Source of the DNA: Neptuniibacter caesariensis
Lineage (GTDB): Bacteria > Pseudomonadota > Gammaproteobacteria > Pseudomonadales > Balneatricaceae
Length of the DNA stretch: 64,000 nt
Assembly (NCBI RefSeq): GCF_000153345.1
Contig: NZ_CH724125.1
Location: 1,552,031-1,616,030, forward strand
Reading direction: 5' to 3'
In this document: one piece after another, positions 41,126-51,475 of the stretch
Position numbering within the stretch: position 1 is the stretch's first letter
Layout of the letters: every line of letters begins with the position of its first letter
Translations under genes and position numbers: made by a program
The notes under the pieces: generated by a model
What the model was told of the DNA's origin: nothing
Seen by the model: only the letters and a program-made list of their open reading frames with translations
Database searches by the model: none

Positions 41126-41207
41126 AAGGTATGCAGTAAACTTTATTAGAAAGTACTTATATAGAGTTTTTTAGTTATTTCTAAAGAATTTTACTGCTGT
41201 TTACCTT
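41126..41207. repeat. Long imperfect inverted repeat ahead of the OmpA-like gene
   Basis: Arms 41126-41152 and 41178-41207 can pair over most of their length, with exact cores GCAGTAAA/TTTACTGC, AAGGT/ACCTT and TTAGAAA/TTTCTAA. The AT-rich loop is about 25 nt. There is no T tract, so it is not a standard terminator. Confidence 0.5.
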
Positions 41208-41292
41208 AGGTTCAGGTAAGAAGAGTTGTAATAAACTCATTATCTCTTATTATTCTAAAATACAGAACCCAATCGTATTAAGGACAGCAAAT

Positions 41293-41889
41293 ATGAAAAA
41301 ATTAGCAATCGCTTCAGGCCTAGTATTGGCTATGGGCATGGCAACTGGCGCTCAGGCTCACCCAGAAAACAACGGCTACTGGGACGAGTCTCCACATCAG
41401 ACTGTATGGACGAACAGTGCAGGCGAATGCTGGCGTCATGGTTTTTGGAACGATAGCAATACTGTTGAGGGCTGTGACGGCTATAAAGCCCCAGCTGCTC
41501 CAGAAGCTCCAGCTCCAGCTCCAAAGCCAATGGCTAAGAGCGTAGTAGAGAAGCACATCGTATACTTCGATTTTGACAGCTCTAATCCTGGCGATGTAAG
41601 CGACATTGCGGATTACATCAAGTCACTGAAAGAAGTAAACAGCGTAAACCTGGTTGGTCACGCTGACCGTATTGGTGCAAGCGCATACAATGACGCACTG
41701 TCTCAGAAGCGCGTAAACGCAGTTTCTGATGCTCTACAGGGTGCAGGCGTTAGCGGTTCTGCTATCAGCACTGGTTACATGGGTGAAAACGCGCCAGCTA
41801 AGTCTTGTGACGGCCAGCGTGGTACTAACCTGATCGATTGCCTACGCGCTAACCGTCGTGTAGAAGTTGAGATCTCTGGTAAAAAATAA
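41293..41889 (+). CDS. OmpA-domain periplasmic or outer-membrane-associated protein
   Basis: The 198-residue precursor has a clear signal peptide (cleavage after AQA near residue 23). A short N-terminal module of about 45 residues is rich in Trp and has two Cys (WTNSAGECWRHGFW, VEGCDGYK). An Ala/Pro linker and an OmpA-type peptidoglycan-binding domain (about 80-198) follow. The latter has IVYFDFDSS, VNLVGHADRIGASAYNDALS and RANRRVEVEI. There is no beta barrel, so it is a soluble peptidoglycan-linked protein, unlike OmpA. AAGGA precedes the ATG, and a terminator follows the gene. Confidence 0.88.
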   Translation: MKKLAIASGLVLAMGMATGAQAHPENNGYWDESPHQTVWTNSAGECWRHGFWNDSNTVEGCDGYKAPAAPEAPAPAPKPMAKSVVEKHIVYFDFDSSNPGDVSDIADYIKSLKEVNSVNLVGHADRIGASAYNDALSQKRVNAVSDALQGAGVSGSAISTGYMGENAPAKSCDGQRGTNLIDCLRANRRVEVEISGKK

Positions 41890-41922
41890 CCGATAAAGTC
41901 ACTAAGGCTTTATTGTTTATCA

Positions 41923-41948
41923 GGGCGTTCTTTTGAACGCCCTTTTAA
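41923..41948 (+). terminator. Terminator after the OmpA-like gene
   Basis: GGGCGTTC and GAACGCCC form an 8-bp stem with a TTTT loop, followed by TTTT. It lies 16 bp ahead of the next ATG, so it also shapes the leader of the DsrE-like gene. Confidence 0.8.
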
Positions 41949-41964
41949 TTTAAGGATAAGGCTA

Positions 41965-42408
41965 ATGGCACATTCACTAAAGCGCATTCTGTTACTACCT
42001 TTCTTACTCTTAACCTTCCTTTCCGGATCGGTTATTGCCGACGAATACCAAGAACAAAAAGTCGTTTACCACATCAACTACGAAGAACCGAAGCGCATCT
42101 CCGCGACCTTTGCGAATATGGCGAACCATATCAACCAGCTAGGTGAAGGCAGAGTAACCATTAAAGCTGTTGTTCACGGCCCGGCAATTAAGTATTTCCT
42201 CGAGGCAAGCGAAGATGAAGCTAAGCAGACAGCCATCGACTCCCTTCGCCTCAATGATGTGCAATTTATCATTTGCGGTAACAGCCTGGACGGTTTCAAA
42301 ATTACCCATGAAGACCTGTATGAAGTCGAAGCTGAGGATGTTGTTCAAGCAGGACTACCCGAAATAATCCACCTGCAGCAACAAGGCTACTTTTACGTAC
42401 GACCGTAA
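41965..42408 (+). CDS. Exported DsrE-family protein
   Basis: The 147-residue protein has a signal peptide (hydrophobic residues about 8-25, SVIADE cleavage region) and a DsrE/F-like sulfur-relay fold. The VVYHINYEEPKRISATFANMANHIN core (about 33-57), VTIKAVVHGPAIKYF and VQFIICGNSLDG are present, and the single Cys of the last segment is at the position used in many family members. The function is unknown; periplasmic DsrE homologues are often found near sulfur or thiol oxidation genes, none of which are here. It has AAGGATAAG before the ATG and a terminator after it. Confidence 0.75.
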   Translation: MAHSLKRILLLPFLLLTFLSGSVIADEYQEQKVVYHINYEEPKRISATFANMANHINQLGEGRVTIKAVVHGPAIKYFLEASEDEAKQTAIDSLRLNDVQFIICGNSLDGFKITHEDLYEVEAEDVVQAGLPEIIHLQQQGYFYVRP

Positions 42409-42425
42409 CTCCAAATTACCAAACA

Positions 42426-42457
42426 ATAAAAAAGGTGGCCTAAGCCACCTTTTTTTA
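42426..42457. terminator. Bidirectional terminator between the DsrE-like gene and purL
   Basis: AAAAAAGGTGGC and GCCACCTTTTTT form a 12-bp stem with a 4-base loop, with A and T runs at the two edges, serving both convergent genes. Confidence 0.9.
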
Positions 42458-42473
42458 TCTTGCAACACGCGGG

Positions 42474-45400
42474 TTACTTAACCCAAGCACGTGCATTACG
42501 GAACATACGCATCCACGCACCATCTTCTGCCCATTCATCCGGCGCCCAACTGTTAGTAACAGCTCGGAACACACGCTCAGGATGCGGCATCATAATAGTA
42601 ACTCGACCATCTGTGGTTGTTACCCCAGTAATACCCGCTGGTGAACCATTCGGGTTAGCCGGATACATTTCAGTAGGCTGGCCATAGTTATCCACATAAC
42701 GAAGTGCAACAGTACCCGATGACTTCAGGCCAGACAGGTGAGCTTCGTCCTTAAACTCCGCACGACCCTCTCCATGCGCCACTGCGATTGGCATACGAGA
42801 GCCAGCCATACCCTGCAGGAACACAGATTTAGATTCCTGAACTTCAACCATCGCGACACGCGCTTCAAATTGCTCAGATACATTGCGCACAAAGTGCGGC
42901 CACATTTCTGAACCAGGAATCAGCTCATGCAGGTTAGACAACATCTGACAGCCGTTACAGATACCTAATGCAAAGGTATCTTCACGATTGAAGAAAGCCT
43001 GGAACTGATCACGCGCTCGAGCATTAAACAGGATTGACTTAGCCCAACCCTCACCCGCACCCAGTACGTCACCGTAAGAGAAACCACCGCAAGCGACCAG
43101 GCCTTTGAATTGATCCAGCTCAACACGACCAGACAGGATATCACTCATGTGAACATCAACCGCCGCGAAGCCTGCGCGATCAAATGCTGCACCCATCTCG
43201 ATCTGACCGTTAACACCCTGCTCACGAACAATGGCCATTTGTGGTCGTACGCCAGTTTGAATAAACGGCGCCGCCACATCGTCATTCTGATCGAAGGTCA
43301 ACTCAGCATGCAGACCTGGGTCTTCTTTGTCCAGAATGCGATCAAATTCCTGCTGAGCACACTCCGAATTATCACGCAGTGATTGAATCTGGTAAGAGGT
43401 CTCAGCCCACCAGCGCTGTAGCTGGACGCGTGATTCTGAATACACTTCTTCTTCATCGAAGTGGAAACGGATTTCATCATCAGGATTCAGCGAACCAATA
43501 ACCTGAGCCACATCACCCAGACCAGCCGCATTCAGCTCTGTCAGGACAGTTTCCAGATCATCACGCTTAACCTGAACAACGGCGCCCAGTTCTTCAGCAA
43601 ACAGCGCCGCAGCCAGTTCAGACTCTTCACCCGCAAGCATATCCAGGTTGATATCAACACCAGACTTACCTGCAAATGCCATTTCAGCAACAGTAGTAAA
43701 CAAACCACCATCTGCACGGTCATGATAAGCCAGGATTAACCCCTGCTCATTCAATTCCTGAATAGCTGCAAAGAAGGCAACCAGTTGCTCAGGCTGATCA
43801 ACGTCCGGTACATCCTGACCTACTTCATTGTAAACCTGCGCTAGTGCAGATAGGCCAATACGGTTCTTACCATTACCCAGATCTAAAAGAACAAGATCTG
43901 TTTCACCTTGATCTGTACGCAACTGAGGAGTGATCGTTTTACGCGTATCTGTAACCGGCGCAAAGCCAGAGATAATCAGAGACATTGGCGCTGTGACTGA
44001 CTTCTGCTCACCCTCATCGTCCCAAACAGTACGCATAGACATTGAGTCTTTACCTACTGGGATTGTGATCCCCAGCTGTGGACATAGCTCCATACCCACA
44101 GCCTTAACTGTATCGTATAACTTTTCATCCTCGCCTGGATGACCTGCTGCACACATCCAGTTTGCAGACAGTTTAATATCTTTGATCTCAGAGATACGTG
44201 CTGATGCCATATTAGTGATCGTCTCACCAATCGCCATACGTCCAGACGCAGGTGAATCAACCAAAGCCAGCGGTGTACGCTCACCCATAGCCATCGCTTC
44301 ACCAGCATAGGTATCGTAAGCAGCAGTCGTTACCGCACAGTTAGCTACTGGAACCTGCCACGGACCAACCATCTGATCACGTGCCACTTGACCGGTAATC
44401 GAACGGTCACCGATCGTAATCAAGAATGATTTAGACGCAACCGCAGGCAATTTCATTACGCGCTCAGCTGCATCTTTCAGATCGATGGATGCGGTATCGA
44501 ATTCTGCAACCTGGTAGCTCTTGCGCTCGACAGAACGATGCATTTTTGGTGGCTTACCAAACAACACGCTCATCGGTAGATCAACTGGCTTGTTCTCGAA
44601 GTGTGTATCACCCAATGTCAGGTGCATCTCTTCAATCGCTTCACCGACAACAGCATAAGGGCAACGTTCACGTTCACAGATCGCTTCAAAACGAGCCATA
44701 TCTGCTGGAGCTACGGCCATAACGTAACGTTCTTGCGCCTCATTACACCAGATAGCCAGCGGAGACATACCAGGCTCATCATTATTCACATTACGCAGCT
44801 CAAAATTTGCACCGCGATTACCATCCCCTACCAATTCAGGGAAAGCATTGGACAAACCACCCGCACCTACATCATGGATAAATGCAATAGGGTTCTCGTC
44901 ACCCAGTTGCCAGCATTGATCGATTACTTCCTGACAACGACGTTCCAACTCAGGGTTGTCACGCTGTACTGATGCAAAATCAAGGTCAGCCGTAGAAGAA
45001 CCAGACGTCATGGAAGAGGCAGCACCACCACCCAGACCAATCTGCATAGCAGGACCACCCAGGCAGATCAGCTTCGCGCCAACCGGAATTTCACCCTTCT
45101 CAACATGCTCATCACGGATATTACCCAGACCACCGGCGATCATAATGGGTTTGTGGTAACCACGAACTTCCTCACCTGCCGCGCCATTAACTTTCTGCTC
45201 AAATGTACGGAAGTAACCTGTAAGGGCAGGACGGCCAAATTCGTTATTGAACGCAGCACCGCCAATTGGGCCTTCCAACATAATATCCAGGGGCGTCACA
45301 ATACGATCAGGTTTACCGTATTTAGATTCCCAAGGCTGCTCAAAACCAGGGATATTCAAATCAGAAACAGTGAAACCTGTCAGACCCGCTTTCGGTTTTG

Positions 45401-46376
45401 AACCTTTACCCGTCGCACCTTCATCACGAATTTCACCACCGGAGCCTGTAGCCGCACCTGAATGAGGGGCGATAGCTGTTGGGTGGTTATGCGTCTCAAC
45501 TTTCATCAGGATCTGAATATCTTCCTGATTGTAGCTGTACTCTTTAGAATCTGGTTTCGGGAAGAAACGCCCTGCTTTGGAGCCAACCATCACCGCAGCA
45601 TTGTCTTTATACGCAGAAAGAACGTTTTCACCGCCCATTTCATTTGTATTACGAATCATGGCAAACAGCGACTTCTCCTGTGCTTCGCCATCAATATCCC
45701 ATGATGCGTTAAATATTTTATGACGACAGTGCTCTGAGTTTGCCTGAGCAAACATCATCAGTTCAACGTCAGTCGGATTTCTATCAAGCTCAACGAAGCT
45801 AGCTACCAGATAGTCAATCTCGTCTTCCGCCAGTGCCAGCCCCAAGTTAGTATTCGCGCTGACCAGTGCTTCACGGCCACCGCCCAGAATATCAACTGTG
45901 GTTAGCGGCTTAGGCTCTTCTTCCGAGAAAAGCTTTTCTGCCTCATCTATACTTGGCAATACAGCTTCTACCATACGGTCATGAAGTTCTGCGGTAATTT
46001 GCTGACAAGCTTCGTCAGACAATTCACCGGATACTTCTACATAGTATGCAATACCGCGCTCCAGGCGCTTGATTGCATCTAGGCCACAGTTATGTGCGAT
46101 ATCAGTTGCTTTTGAAGACCAAGGTGAGATCGTGCCCGGGCGAGGTACAACCAGGAACAGTTTTCCATTAGGTTCTTTGGCTTCTGCTTTAGGTCCGTAA
46201 CGTAGAATACGTTCAAGAACTTGGGTCTGTTCTTCCGATAATGCTTGAGACAAATCGGAAAAGTGCATAAATTCAGCATACAGGCCAGTGACGGCTGAAA
46301 CTTTAGACTGAATACCAGAAAGTAGCTTTTCGTGACGAAAAGCGGAAAGAGCAGGTGCTCCGCGCAGTGCCAGCAT
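42474..46376 (-). CDS. purL: Phosphoribosylformylglycinamidine synthase (large, single-chain)
   Basis: PurL converts FGAR and glutamine to FGAM in purine synthesis. From the ATG at 46376 it is 1300 residues, the usual length for the large gammaproteobacterial form. It has an N-terminal domain, two AIRS-like ATP-binding halves ([40 protein letters not shown]) and a C-terminal glutamine amidotransferase with the nucleophile Cys in [11 protein letters not shown]. The open frame runs 47 codons further to 46517, but it would overlap mltF. The start [19 protein letters not shown] matches Pseudomonas PurL exactly in position. Confidence 0.97.
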   Translation of the reverse strand: MLALRGAPALSAFRHEKLLSGIQSKVSAVTGLYAEFMHFSDLSQALSEEQTQVLERILRYGPKAEAKEPNGKLFLVVPRPGTISPWSSKATDIAHNCGLDAIKRLERGIAYYVEVSGELSDEACQQITAELHDRMVEAVLPSIDEAEKLFSEEEPKPLTTVDILGGGREALVSANTNLGLALAEDEIDYLVASFVELDRNPTDVELMMFAQANSEHCRHKIFNASWDIDGEAQEKSLFAMIRNTNEMGGENVLSAYKDNAAVMVGSKAGRFFPKPDSKEYSYNQEDIQILMKVETHNHPTAIAPHSGAATGSGGEIRDEGATGKGSKPKAGLTGFTVSDLNIPGFEQPWESKYGKPDRIVTPLDIMLEGPIGGAAFNNEFGRPALTGYFRTFEQKVNGAAGEEVRGYHKPIMIAGGLGNIRDEHVEKGEIPVGAKLICLGGPAMQIGLGGGAASSMTSGSSTADLDFASVQRDNPELERRCQEVIDQCWQLGDENPIAFIHDVGAGGLSNAFPELVGDGNRGANFELRNVNNDEPGMSPLAIWCNEAQERYVMAVAPADMARFEAICERERCPYAVVGEAIEEMHLTLGDTHFENKPVDLPMSVLFGKPPKMHRSVERKSYQVAEFDTASIDLKDAAERVMKLPAVASKSFLITIGDRSITGQVARDQMVGPWQVPVANCAVTTAAYDTYAGEAMAMGERTPLALVDSPASGRMAIGETITNMASARISEIKDIKLSANWMCAAGHPGEDEKLYDTVKAVGMELCPQLGITIPVGKDSMSMRTVWDDEGEQKSVTAPMSLIISGFAPVTDTRKTITPQLRTDQGETDLVLLDLGNGKNRIGLSALAQVYNEVGQDVPDVDQPEQLVAFFAAIQELNEQGLILAYHDRADGGLFTTVAEMAFAGKSGVDINLDMLAGEESELAAALFAEELGAVVQVKRDDLETVLTELNAAGLGDVAQVIGSLNPDDEIRFHFDEEEVYSESRVQLQRWWAETSYQIQSLRDNSECAQQEFDRILDKEDPGLHAELTFDQNDDVAAPFIQTGVRPQMAIVREQGVNGQIEMGAAFDRAGFAAVDVHMSDILSGRVELDQFKGLVACGGFSYGDVLGAGEGWAKSILFNARARDQFQAFFNREDTFALGICNGCQMLSNLHELIPGSEMWPHFVRNVSEQFEARVAMVEVQESKSVFLQGMAGSRMPIAVAHGEGRAEFKDEAHLSGLKSSGTVALRYVDNYGQPTEMYPANPNGSPAGITGVTTTDGRVTIMMPHPERVFRAVTNSWAPDEWAEDGAWMRMFRNARAWVK

Positions 46377-46483
46377 CTCGAATAGAGCCTCTAGATAGCT
46401 ACCCAGTTGGGCAGTAGTTACAGGAGAAATATAGGTTGTGAATTTTACCGAAACAGCCTGTTGGATACCAGAAAAGCAGTAAT

Positions 46484-47962
46484 ATGTTTGATATTTGTCG
46501 TAAAAAGAATTCTTCATACCTTCTGGCTGCCTTAATCCTGTTATCGATTCCGGCGCTTACAAGCTGGAATAACAAGACGCAACTGGATGGCATAGTCGAA
46601 TCTGGTAGTCTGAAGTTCGTTACCAGAAACTCCCCAAATACCTATTTTATCGATAAAGGGGAGCCCGCTGGGTTTGAGTATGAACTCGCCAAAGCCTATG
46701 CTGACTATCTGAATGTCAATCTCAAGCTGGTTCTACCCGATACATTTGGCTCTATATTCCCTACCATTCTTAATCGCAAAGGACACCTTGCCGGGGCAAT
46801 GCTGACGGCCACTTCAGAAAGGCAGCAAACATTCGAATTCACCCCTCCCTACCTTCATACCACCACAGCAGTAATCTATCGAAAAATACAGGGTGTACCA
46901 GGCCCCAAGAATTTAGAGGACTTGATAAAAAAAGATAAAAAGCTTGTTGTCATTGCCAACAGCAGCCACGTTGAGCTGCTAAAAAAACTAAAAGATACCC
47001 ACCCTGATCTTAACTGGGAAGAAACCAATGAACACACCGCTGTAGAACTACTCGAACGCGTTCATAACAAAGAAATTGATTACACCATCACTGACGCTAT
47101 CGCTTTTGATAGCCAAAAGTCATTTTTTCCCGGCCTAACCAAAGCTTTTGATCTGGATAAACCGCAACCTCTTGCCTGGATGTTCGCACCTAACGAAGAC
47201 CAATCGCTAAAAACATCGTTGAATGACTTTATGGCATTGGAGTCAACCAAGTCGCTGATGATCGATCTGCACCAGAAATATTTTAACCGCACCAACCCTT
47301 TTGGCTTCTATGATACTGCCGCTTTCAAAGAAGACATGCAGACACGTTTCCCTAAAATTCAGCAGTACTTCATGATGGCTGAACAGGAAACGGATATAGA
47401 TTGGCAATTACTCGCCGCCATTGCCTATCAAGAGTCACACTGGGATCCCAAAGCCGTTTCGCCCACAGGGGTAAAAGGGATCATGATGCTCACCAATGCA
47501 GCAGCAAAAGAGGTCGGCGTTACCGACAGGACAGACCCTGTTCAGAGTATTATTGGTGGCGCTCACTATCTCGTCATAGTGAAGAAGAAAATTCCTGAGA
47601 GGATTAAAGAACCCGATCATACCTGGTTTGCCCTAGCGGGATACAATGTTGGATACGGGCACCTTGAAGATGCCCGTGTATTAACGACCCGTGCAGGTAA
47701 AAACCCAGACAAATGGGAAGATGTAAGACAGTTTTTACCCCTTCTGACTCAGCACAAACACTACAGCACCGTAAGATACGGCTATGCCCGAGGCTACGAG
47801 CCCGTTCATTACGTGAGTAATATTCGTAAATACATGGAACTTCTTAGCTGGGAGATCCAGCTGATGCAGGCAAAAAGAAGGGATGAAAAAGCGGATATGG
47901 ATCCTGATCATGAAAGCTGGGATAGCACCACAGTGGTCGATGATTTATTCCCTGATTTTTAA
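46484..47962 (+). CDS. mltF: Membrane-bound lytic murein transglycosylase F
   Basis: MltF cleaves peptidoglycan glycan strands to form anhydro-MurNAc ends. The 492-residue protein has an N-terminal hydrophobic anchor or signal (about 10-25), an ABC-type solute-binding regulatory domain (about 35-265) and a C-terminal SLT lysozyme-like domain. The catalytic Glu is in [16 protein letters not shown], followed by GVKGIMMLT and [14 protein letters not shown]. It lies divergently beside purL, the standard gammaproteobacterial arrangement, and overlaps tadA by 4 bp tail to tail. Confidence 0.95.
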   Translation: MFDICRKKNSSYLLAALILLSIPALTSWNNKTQLDGIVESGSLKFVTRNSPNTYFIDKGEPAGFEYELAKAYADYLNVNLKLVLPDTFGSIFPTILNRKGHLAGAMLTATSERQQTFEFTPPYLHTTTAVIYRKIQGVPGPKNLEDLIKKDKKLVVIANSSHVELLKKLKDTHPDLNWEETNEHTAVELLERVHNKEIDYTITDAIAFDSQKSFFPGLTKAFDLDKPQPLAWMFAPNEDQSLKTSLNDFMALESTKSLMIDLHQKYFNRTNPFGFYDTAAFKEDMQTRFPKIQQYFMMAEQETDIDWQLLAAIAYQESHWDPKAVSPTGVKGIMMLTNAAAKEVGVTDRTDPVQSIIGGAHYLVIVKKKIPERIKEPDHTWFALAGYNVGYGHLEDARVLTTRAGKNPDKWEDVRQFLPLLTQHKHYSTVRYGYARGYEPVHYVSNIRKYMELLSWEIQLMQAKRRDEKADMDPDHESWDSTTVVDDLFPDF

Positions 47963-48471
47963 TTTGATTCCAGACTCTTTGCCGCACGTTTCGCTGCTTT
48001 TTTTTCATCACGGCGACGCTGGAAGAAAGCACTGATTTTCTTGCTACACCTTTCCGCCAAAACACCCCGTGTTATTTCGACATCATGGTTAATCCAGGGC
48101 TGCGAAAACAACTGACAATTACTATCTACAGCCCCTGATTTAGCTTCAGTCGCACCATAAATAACCCGCTTAATTCGTGCATGCACTATCGCCCCAGAAC
48201 ACATAGTGCAAGGCTCAATAGTGACAAATAACTCAGCCCCAACCAGTCGATAATTACCTACTTTTTGGGCTGCAGCGCGCAACGCCATCATCTCCGCATG
48301 GGCAGTAGGATCATTACCACTAATAGGATGATTCCACCCCTCTCCTACAACTTCACCATCAAGCACGACAAGCGCACCGACTGGCACTTCATTCAGTTGC
48401 TCCGCTCGATCGGCCAGCTCTAGTGCCCGCTCCATCCAATGCAGATCTGTCTTACTGGTATCCAAAATCAA
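47959..48471 (-). CDS. tadA: tRNA-specific adenosine deaminase
   Basis: TadA deaminates A34 of tRNA-Arg(ACG) to inosine. The zinc and proton-shuttle motif is HAEMMAL, and the second zinc motif is EPCTMCSGAIVHA. The protein has about 170 residues. The start is uncertain: 48471 is TTG, and another in-frame TTG at 48465 has better spacing from AAGTAGG. The basic C-terminus (RRRDEKKAAKRAAKS) is family-typical. It is convergent with mltF. Confidence 0.94.
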   Translation of the reverse strand: MILDTSKTDLHWMERALELADRAEQLNEVPVGALVVLDGEVVGEGWNHPISGNDPTAHAEMMALRAAAQKVGNYRLVGAELFVTIEPCTMCSGAIVHARIKRVIYGATEAKSGAVDSNCQLFSQPWINHDVEITRGVLAERCSKKISAFFQRRRDEKKAAKRAAKSLESN

Positions 48472-48480
48472 ACCTACTTT

Positions 48481-48513
48481 AAAAAACTAAAAAGCCTGCA
48501 AAATGCAGGCTTT
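48481..48513 (-). terminator. Terminator of the DUF2852 gene
   Basis: AAAGCCTGCA and TGCAGGCTTT form a 10-bp stem with a 3-base loop. On the minus strand T-rich sequence follows. It lies between this gene and tadA. Confidence 0.8.
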
Positions 48514-48550
48514 AAATCTTAACAGATTCTGTTTATTTCAACTTAATCGA

Positions 48551-48973
48551 TTAAGCACCATTTTCAGGTTTATTCGCCATAAAATCATCAAACTCCTGCT
48601 GATCCTTACGTCGTTGAGCGTTAGCTTTGAAATCACGGAACGCCTCAGCACGCTTTCTGATCTCTTCTTTAATTTCGCTAATTCGGTCATGCTGGGTCTG
48701 CTGGTATTCGTTGAATACCTCATTTTCTTCGCCATTAACGGTTTTAACTTTACCGCCTCGAACAACGCGCCCCCACTGAGCTCGGATCCAACCAGGTAAC
48801 TCTTGCACAGGATTACCCAGGATTGACCAAACCAAAATAACAAATCCCAGCGGTGCAAAGATAATAAAACCAAGCACCATCGATGCTATGTTTGCTGCAC
48901 TCCAGTGACCGCCACCACATCTATGTGCCTTATGGGTCTCTTTGTTTGTTCCTGAATGTTCATATGTTGCCAT
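48551..48973 (-). CDS. DUF2852 membrane protein
   Basis: The 140-residue protein has a polar, His-rich N-terminus (HSGTNKETHKAHRCGGGHWS), one or two membrane segments (about 27-52, ASMVLGFIIFAPLGFVILVW) and a long charged C-terminal helix (about 85-135). This is the DUF2852 pattern; function unknown. The His/Cys-rich start might bind metal. It lies divergently from a TetR-type regulator gene with paired operator-like sites between them, so it may be that regulator's target. It has its own terminator. Confidence 0.8.
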   Translation of the reverse strand: MATYEHSGTNKETHKAHRCGGGHWSAANIASMVLGFIIFAPLGFVILVWSILGNPVQELPGWIRAQWGRVVRGGKVKTVNGEENEVFNEYQQTQHDRISEIKEEIRKRAEAFRDFKANAQRRKDQQEFDDFMANKPENGA

Positions 48974-49022
48974 GCTAATACACCTCCCGATGTTAGCTTA
49001 TCTGTGTTGCAAAACATCTTAT

Positions 49023-49037
49023 GTAAACACTGTTCAC
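49023..49037. promoter_or_regulatory. Operator-like site 1 between the DUF2852 and TetR genes
   Basis: GTAAACACTGTTCAC is an imperfect 7-1-7 inverted repeat that matches the second copy at 49088-49102 at 13 of 15 positions. It lies about 50 bp ahead of the DUF2852 gene start. Confidence 0.6.
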
Positions 49038-49087
49038 ATATAAATTAGAGGATCCAAAATAAATAATCAAGACCTTTGAAGAAAAAA

Positions 49088-49102
49088 GTTAACAATGTTC
49101 AC
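49088..49102. promoter_or_regulatory. Operator-like site 2 ahead of the TetR gene
   Basis: GTTAACAATGTTCAC is the second copy of the repeat, 65 bp centre to centre from the first. Both fit GTnAACAnTGTTCAC and are followed by AT-rich sequence. The site covers an in-frame ATG at 49095, which argues for the later start at 49125. Confidence 0.6.
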
Positions 49103-49124
49103 ATTTAATGCTAAAAATACCCTT

Positions 49125-49730
49125 ATGAGTACTCAAAAACAGCGCTACCATCATGGCCATTTATCCGAATCCCTACTTCAGGCAGTAGACGATATCTCTT
49201 CACAGTTTGGTATAGAGGCAGTCACCCTTCGCGCCTGCGCCAAAAAAGTCGGCGTGTCACCGGGAGCCGCCTTTCGCCACTTTCAAGATAAAAGAGCATT
49301 ATTAACAGCCTTTGCTGCTCGCGCGTTGAATCAACTGGCGGATACTTTAGACGCTGCAGAGGAAGACGCCAGAGAGACCGGGAATGATGCTTTTTATTCC
49401 GTTGGCATGGCCTACCTTACTTTCGCTTTGGAAAATCCAGCTTTGTTTCGCGCAATGTGGCGAGAGGAAACAATCTATTCCAAAGATCCTGACTATTTAG
49501 CCGCAGCAAAGCGCTTGGTTGGCTATTTGAAAGAGGGGTTTGCCGGCACAATAACGGATGAAGATCCTAAGAGTTTTAGTGCCCATGAAATGCTGGCCTG
49601 GTCGTCAGTTCACGGAATGGCCAATTTATTTGTCGACGGCCCAATCGCCGCAGAAATGAAACAGGATCAAAAGCTGGAGTTAGCTAAATCCGTTATGGGC
49701 GAATTAAAAAACGCCTGCAGCCAAGCATAG
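49125..49730 (+). CDS. TetR/AcrR-family transcriptional regulator
   Basis: The 201-residue protein begins MSTQKQRYHHGHLSESLL and has a TetR helix-turn-helix at about residues 24-56 (VTLRACAKKVGVSPGAAFRHFQDKRALLTAFA region). A WHG-type C-terminal ligand domain follows (FRAMWREE, AWSSVHGMANLFVDGP). I chose the ATG at 49125; an upstream in-frame ATG at 49095 lies inside a probable operator. The divergent DUF2852 gene and the two operator-like sites suggest that it regulates itself and that gene. The ligand is unknown. Confidence 0.88.
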   Translation: MSTQKQRYHHGHLSESLLQAVDDISSQFGIEAVTLRACAKKVGVSPGAAFRHFQDKRALLTAFAARALNQLADTLDAAEEDARETGNDAFYSVGMAYLTFALENPALFRAMWREETIYSKDPDYLAAAKRLVGYLKEGFAGTITDEDPKSFSAHEMLAWSSVHGMANLFVDGPIAAEMKQDQKLELAKSVMGELKNACSQA

Positions 49731-49770
49731 AAGCTCAGACTGTTTATTAAGAAAAATAACCACTTCTCCA

Positions 49771-49797
49771 AAAAAAAGGCCGCTTTATTAGCGGCCC
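49771..49797 (-). terminator. guaA terminator
   Basis: On the minus strand GGCCGC and GCGGCC pair with a 7-base loop and are followed by seven T. It also lies just past the TetR gene. Confidence 0.85.
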
Positions 49798-49803
49798 TTA
49801 TTT

Positions 49804-51384
49804 TTATTCCCACTCAATCGTAGCAGGCGGCTTAGAGCTGACATCGTAAGTCACACGAGATACCTTTGGAATCTCATTGATAATACGGCTGGAAACAGTT
49901 TCCAGAAGCTCATATGGCAGGTGCGCCCAGCGCGCTGTCATAAAGTCAATTGTCTCTACTGCACGGATAGCAATGACGTATTCATAGCGACGACCATCAC
50001 CCACGACACCTACTGATTTAACAGGTAGGAATACAGCAAACGCCTGACTTGTTTTATGGTACCAATCCGCTTTGTGCAGCTCTTCGATAAAGATCGCATC
50101 AGCCTCACGCAGGATATCAGCATATTCTTTCTTAACTTCACCCAGAATACGCACACCTAAACCTGGGCCCGGGAACGGATGACGATAAACCATGTCATAC
50201 GGCAAGCCCAGCTCAAGACCCAGCTTACGAACTTCATCCTTAAACAGCTCACGCAGTGGCTCTACAAGCTCAAACTGCATATCTTCGGGCAGACCACCCA
50301 CATTGTGGTGGGACTTAATTACATGCGCTTTACCCGTTTTCGCTGCAGCAGACTCAATCACATCCGGATAAATAGTACCCTGAGCAAGGAAGTTAACATC
50401 CGACAGTTTAGTCGCTTCATCATCGAACACTTCAATAAATGTGTTACCGATAATTTTACGCTTCTTCTCAGGATCATTTTCGCCTTCAAGACGACCCAGG
50501 AACAGATCTTCAGCGTCCGCACGGATAACGCGTACGCCCATGTTCTTAGCAAACATGTCCATAACCTGATCACCTTCCTGCTTACGCAGTAGGCCGTTAT
50601 CCACAAACACACACGTCAACTGATCGCCGATTGCCTTATGCAGAAGCGCTGCAACAACAGATGAATCCACACCACCAGACAAGCCGAGCAAGACTTTCTG
50701 ATTGCCCACCTGCTCACGAACCTTTTCAATCTGATCCTTGATGATATTCGCAGAGTTCCATAGCGCTTCAGTACCGCAAATTTCAACAACAAAGCGCTCC
50801 AGAATACGACCACCTTGTTTAGTGTGAGTCACCTCTGGGTGGAATTGCACACCGAAGAACTGCTTCTCTGGGTGGCACATAGCCGCAATCGGCGCAGATT
50901 CTGTAGAAGCAATGACAGTAAAGCCTTCCGGCAACGCCGTAACTTTATCGCCGTGGCTCATCCAAACATCAAGAGACAGAGAGCCGTTGTTAGCTACATG
51001 ATCTTCGATACCTTCTAATAGACGGCTTGGGCTGCTCTCCAGGCGAACCTGAGCATAACCAAATTCACGCTTATCAGAGGTTGAAACCTCACCACCCATC
51101 TGAGCGGCCATTGTCTGCATACCGTAGCAAATACCCAGAACCGGTACGTCCAGATCAAAGACAACTTCCGGCGCACGCGGAGAATCACCTTCAGTTACAG
51201 ATTCAGGACCACCCGCAAGAATCACACCTTTAGGTGCAAATTCACGGATATCTTCTTCAGACATATCCCAGGCATGAATCTCACAGTAAACACCAATTTC
51301 ACGTACACGACGCGCAATTAGCTGGGTGTACTGAGAACCAAAATCCAGAATCAGAATTCGTTGAGCGTGAATATCTTTAGTCAT
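49804..51384 (-). CDS. guaA: GMP synthase (glutamine-hydrolysing)
   Basis: GuaA aminates XMP to GMP. The 526-residue protein has an N-terminal class I amidotransferase domain with nucleophile Cys in VLGICYGMQ and His in FHPEVTHT. The ATP pyrophosphatase P-loop is [10 protein letters not shown], and the dimerisation domain at the C-terminus ends KPPATIEWE, all standard. It lies 91 bp after guaB, with a terminator-like hairpin between, so guaA expression may depend on read-through from guaB. Confidence 0.98.
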   Translation of the reverse strand: MTKDIHAQRILILDFGSQYTQLIARRVREIGVYCEIHAWDMSEEDIREFAPKGVILAGGPESVTEGDSPRAPEVVFDLDVPVLGICYGMQTMAAQMGGEVSTSDKREFGYAQVRLESSPSRLLEGIEDHVANNGSLSLDVWMSHGDKVTALPEGFTVIASTESAPIAAMCHPEKQFFGVQFHPEVTHTKQGGRILERFVVEICGTEALWNSANIIKDQIEKVREQVGNQKVLLGLSGGVDSSVVAALLHKAIGDQLTCVFVDNGLLRKQEGDQVMDMFAKNMGVRVIRADAEDLFLGRLEGENDPEKKRKIIGNTFIEVFDDEATKLSDVNFLAQGTIYPDVIESAAAKTGKAHVIKSHHNVGGLPEDMQFELVEPLRELFKDEVRKLGLELGLPYDMVYRHPFPGPGLGVRILGEVKKEYADILREADAIFIEELHKADWYHKTSQAFAVFLPVKSVGVVGDGRRYEYVIAIRAVETIDFMTARWAHLPYELLETVSSRIINEIPKVSRVTYDVSSKPPATIEWE

Positions 51385-51422
51385 ATCTTTCTGTCTCTAT
51401 GTTTTACAGAATCTATTTCTGC

Positions 51423-51456
51423 AAAAAAAAAAGGGGGCGGAAATAAATCCACCCCG
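51423..51456 (-). terminator. Terminator or attenuator between guaB and guaA
   Basis: On the minus strand GGGGTGGA pairs with TCCGCCCC (one G-U pair), followed by a run of ten T. It lies 20 bp past the guaB stop and 40 bp ahead of guaA. Confidence 0.75.
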
Positions 51457-51475
51457 CTTTTCAGAGTTTAGTAAC

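Noticed and set aside
46377-46517. N-terminal extension of PurL by 47 residues
   Set aside because: The extension overlaps divergent mltF, has no family similarity and the start at 46376 matches known PurL proteins.
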